Assembly (NCBI GenBank): GCA_023136725.1
Contig: JAGLQR010000086.1
Span: forward strand, 1-7,071
DNA from: Candidatus Aminicenantota bacterium
GTDB taxonomy: Bacteria > Acidobacteriota > Aminicenantia > UBA2199
Direction: 5' to 3'
Length of the DNA: 7,071 nucleotides
How positions within the stretch are numbered: the stretch's first letter is position 1; each line of letters begins with the position of its first letter. Below are positions 6,242 to 7,071 of this stretch, piece by piece. The notes beneath the pieces were generated by a model. It ran no database searches and had not been told where the DNA came from. It saw only the letters and a program-made list of their open reading frames with translations. The position numbers and the translations under genes were made by a program.

Positions 6242-7071
6242 ATGAAAATTAAACATATCTGGCATATAGATAAAAAAGGGTCATCAGGGAGACTGAGGGA
6301 GATCTATAAGCATATTGAGTTGAACTTCGGGAGGCTTGCCGAGCCATTTGTTCTCCATTCCATTAATTCCAGTTTGACAGCAGGTGTATGGGCAATGCTG
6401 TATGAGACAGTATTGATAGAAACCAAGGTGAAACGGAGCTTGAAGGAGGCAATAGCGACATGTATCTCCGATATAAATAAATGCAGCTATTGTGTTGATG
6501 CACACTCAATAATGGTGTTTGGGACAGAAAAAAAGCTGCAATCCAGAATTTCACTAATAAAAACAACCAAGCCGGAATTACAGTCAAAAGAGGATAAGTT
6601 GATCTTCTGGGCTCTCAATAATCTGAATTTTGAAAGTAAAATCATTCTAGATCCTCCGTTCGGTGAAGATGAAACGGCAGAAATAATCGGGACAGCAGTT
6701 TTGTTCCACTATATAAATCGATTGGTTACCGTTTTCGGAGGAGAAACACCATTACCCACATTAAAAATGAAAACTATGGTTAAATTGTTTGCAGCAAATT
6801 TCATCTTCAAAAAAGCTATTAAAAGAAAAAAAGTGAAGGGTGAAAGCCTTGTTTTTTTTGATGATAACAATGGTCAAAGTTCTTTTGAATGGGCAGCTAA
6901 CAACCCGGAGATACTGATTGCATTTCAGTATTTCAAGCTTAATACAGAGAAAAATATCGGAAAAATTTTATCAACTGATCTTATTATGGCATTAAAAAAA
7001 TCAACCGGGGATTCGGATCTGTTAAAACCGGTGCCCGGCAGGGATAATTTAGATGCTTTTTTACATAAGAT
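6242..7071 (+). CDS. AhpD/carboxymuconolactone-decarboxylase-like protein, 3' end outside the window
   Basis: An open frame runs from ATG 6242 to the window end (276 codons, no stop), so the gene is partial. The N-terminal half contains KEAIATCISDINKCSYCVDAHS at about residues 68-89. Cys81-x-x-Cys84-x-x-x-His88 with Glu69 twelve residues before Cys81 reproduces the spacing of the AhpD proton-relay and redox site (Glu, CxxC, His). AhpD-type proteins reduce peroxides or pass electrons to AhpC through the CxxC. This one is much longer than AhpD (~175 residues) and belongs with long CMD-family proteins. Their second half, here WAANNPEILIAFQYF at about 219-233, continues without a visible second CxxC. 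The start lies eight bases after the nitroreductase stop, with no good Shine-Dalgarno site, so it is probably the coupled fifth gene of the operon. The hydroperoxidase role is inferred. Confidence 0.82.
   Translation, partial: MKIKHIWHIDKKGSSGRLREIYKHIELNFGRLAEPFVLHSINSSLTAGVWAMLYETVLIETKVKRSLKEAIATCISDINKCSYCVDAHSIMVFGTEKKLQSRISLIKTTKPELQSKEDKLIFWALNNLNFESKIILDPPFGEDETAEIIGTAVLFHYINRLVTVFGGETPLPTLKMKTMVKLFAANFIFKKAIKRKKVKGESLVFFDDNNGQSSFEWAANNPEILIAFQYFKLNTEKNIGKILSTDLIMALKKSTGDSDLLKPVPGRDNLDAFLHK

Noticed and set aside
6284..6587. Two - strand open frames in the last gene
   Set aside because: Both are antisense to the AhpD-like frame, which stays open to the window end and carries the Glu-CxxC-His motif.

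Overview
This is an AT-rich bacterial window carrying nine protein genes, eight on the + strand and one on the - strand. No RNA genes, mobile elements or CRISPR repeats are visible. Most genes have strong AGGAG-type ribosome binding sites, and the best promoter has a perfect TTGACA -35 box, so a bacterium with a sigma-70-like factor is likely. Isoleucine ATA and arginine AGA/AGG codons are common. The gene content (nitroreductase, quinone reductase, AhpD-like protein, nitrilase) suits an anaerobic or facultative organism exposed to redox-active or nitrogen-containing small molecules. I cannot place the taxon from sequence alone.

Left part (1-2683, + strand): a very short beta-carbonic-anhydrase-like protein comes first, followed by a 226-base AT-rich gap that ends in a perfect 17-base palindrome. 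Next are a DinB-fold protein, a well-conserved nitrilase with a complete Glu-Lys-Glu-Cys catalytic set, and a DCC-family thiol-disulfide protein. Gaps of 60 to 226 bases separate these genes, so they look like independent or loosely linked units.

Middle (2729-3467): one unrecognised exported or membrane-anchored protein lies on the - strand, converging on the DCC gene. A 199-base divergent intergenic region follows. It holds the clearest regulatory site of the window: a TTGACA promoter whose -10 region and predicted start lie in a 29-base palindrome.

Right part (3468-7071, + strand): a compact run of five genes reads short-chain dehydrogenase, PadR-type regulator, flavodoxin-fold NAD(P)H:quinone reductase, TM1586-type nitroreductase and an AhpD/carboxymuconolactone-decarboxylase-like protein cut by the window edge. 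The junctions are 2 bases, a 4-base ATGA overlap, 14 bases and 8 bases. My interpretation is a self-regulated operon: the PadR protein binds the palindrome and releases it when a reactive, quinone-like, nitro or carbonyl compound is present, and the flavin, nicotinamide and thiol enzymes then reduce that compound or its products. The families are well supported. The operon's substrate and the regulator-operator link are inference.
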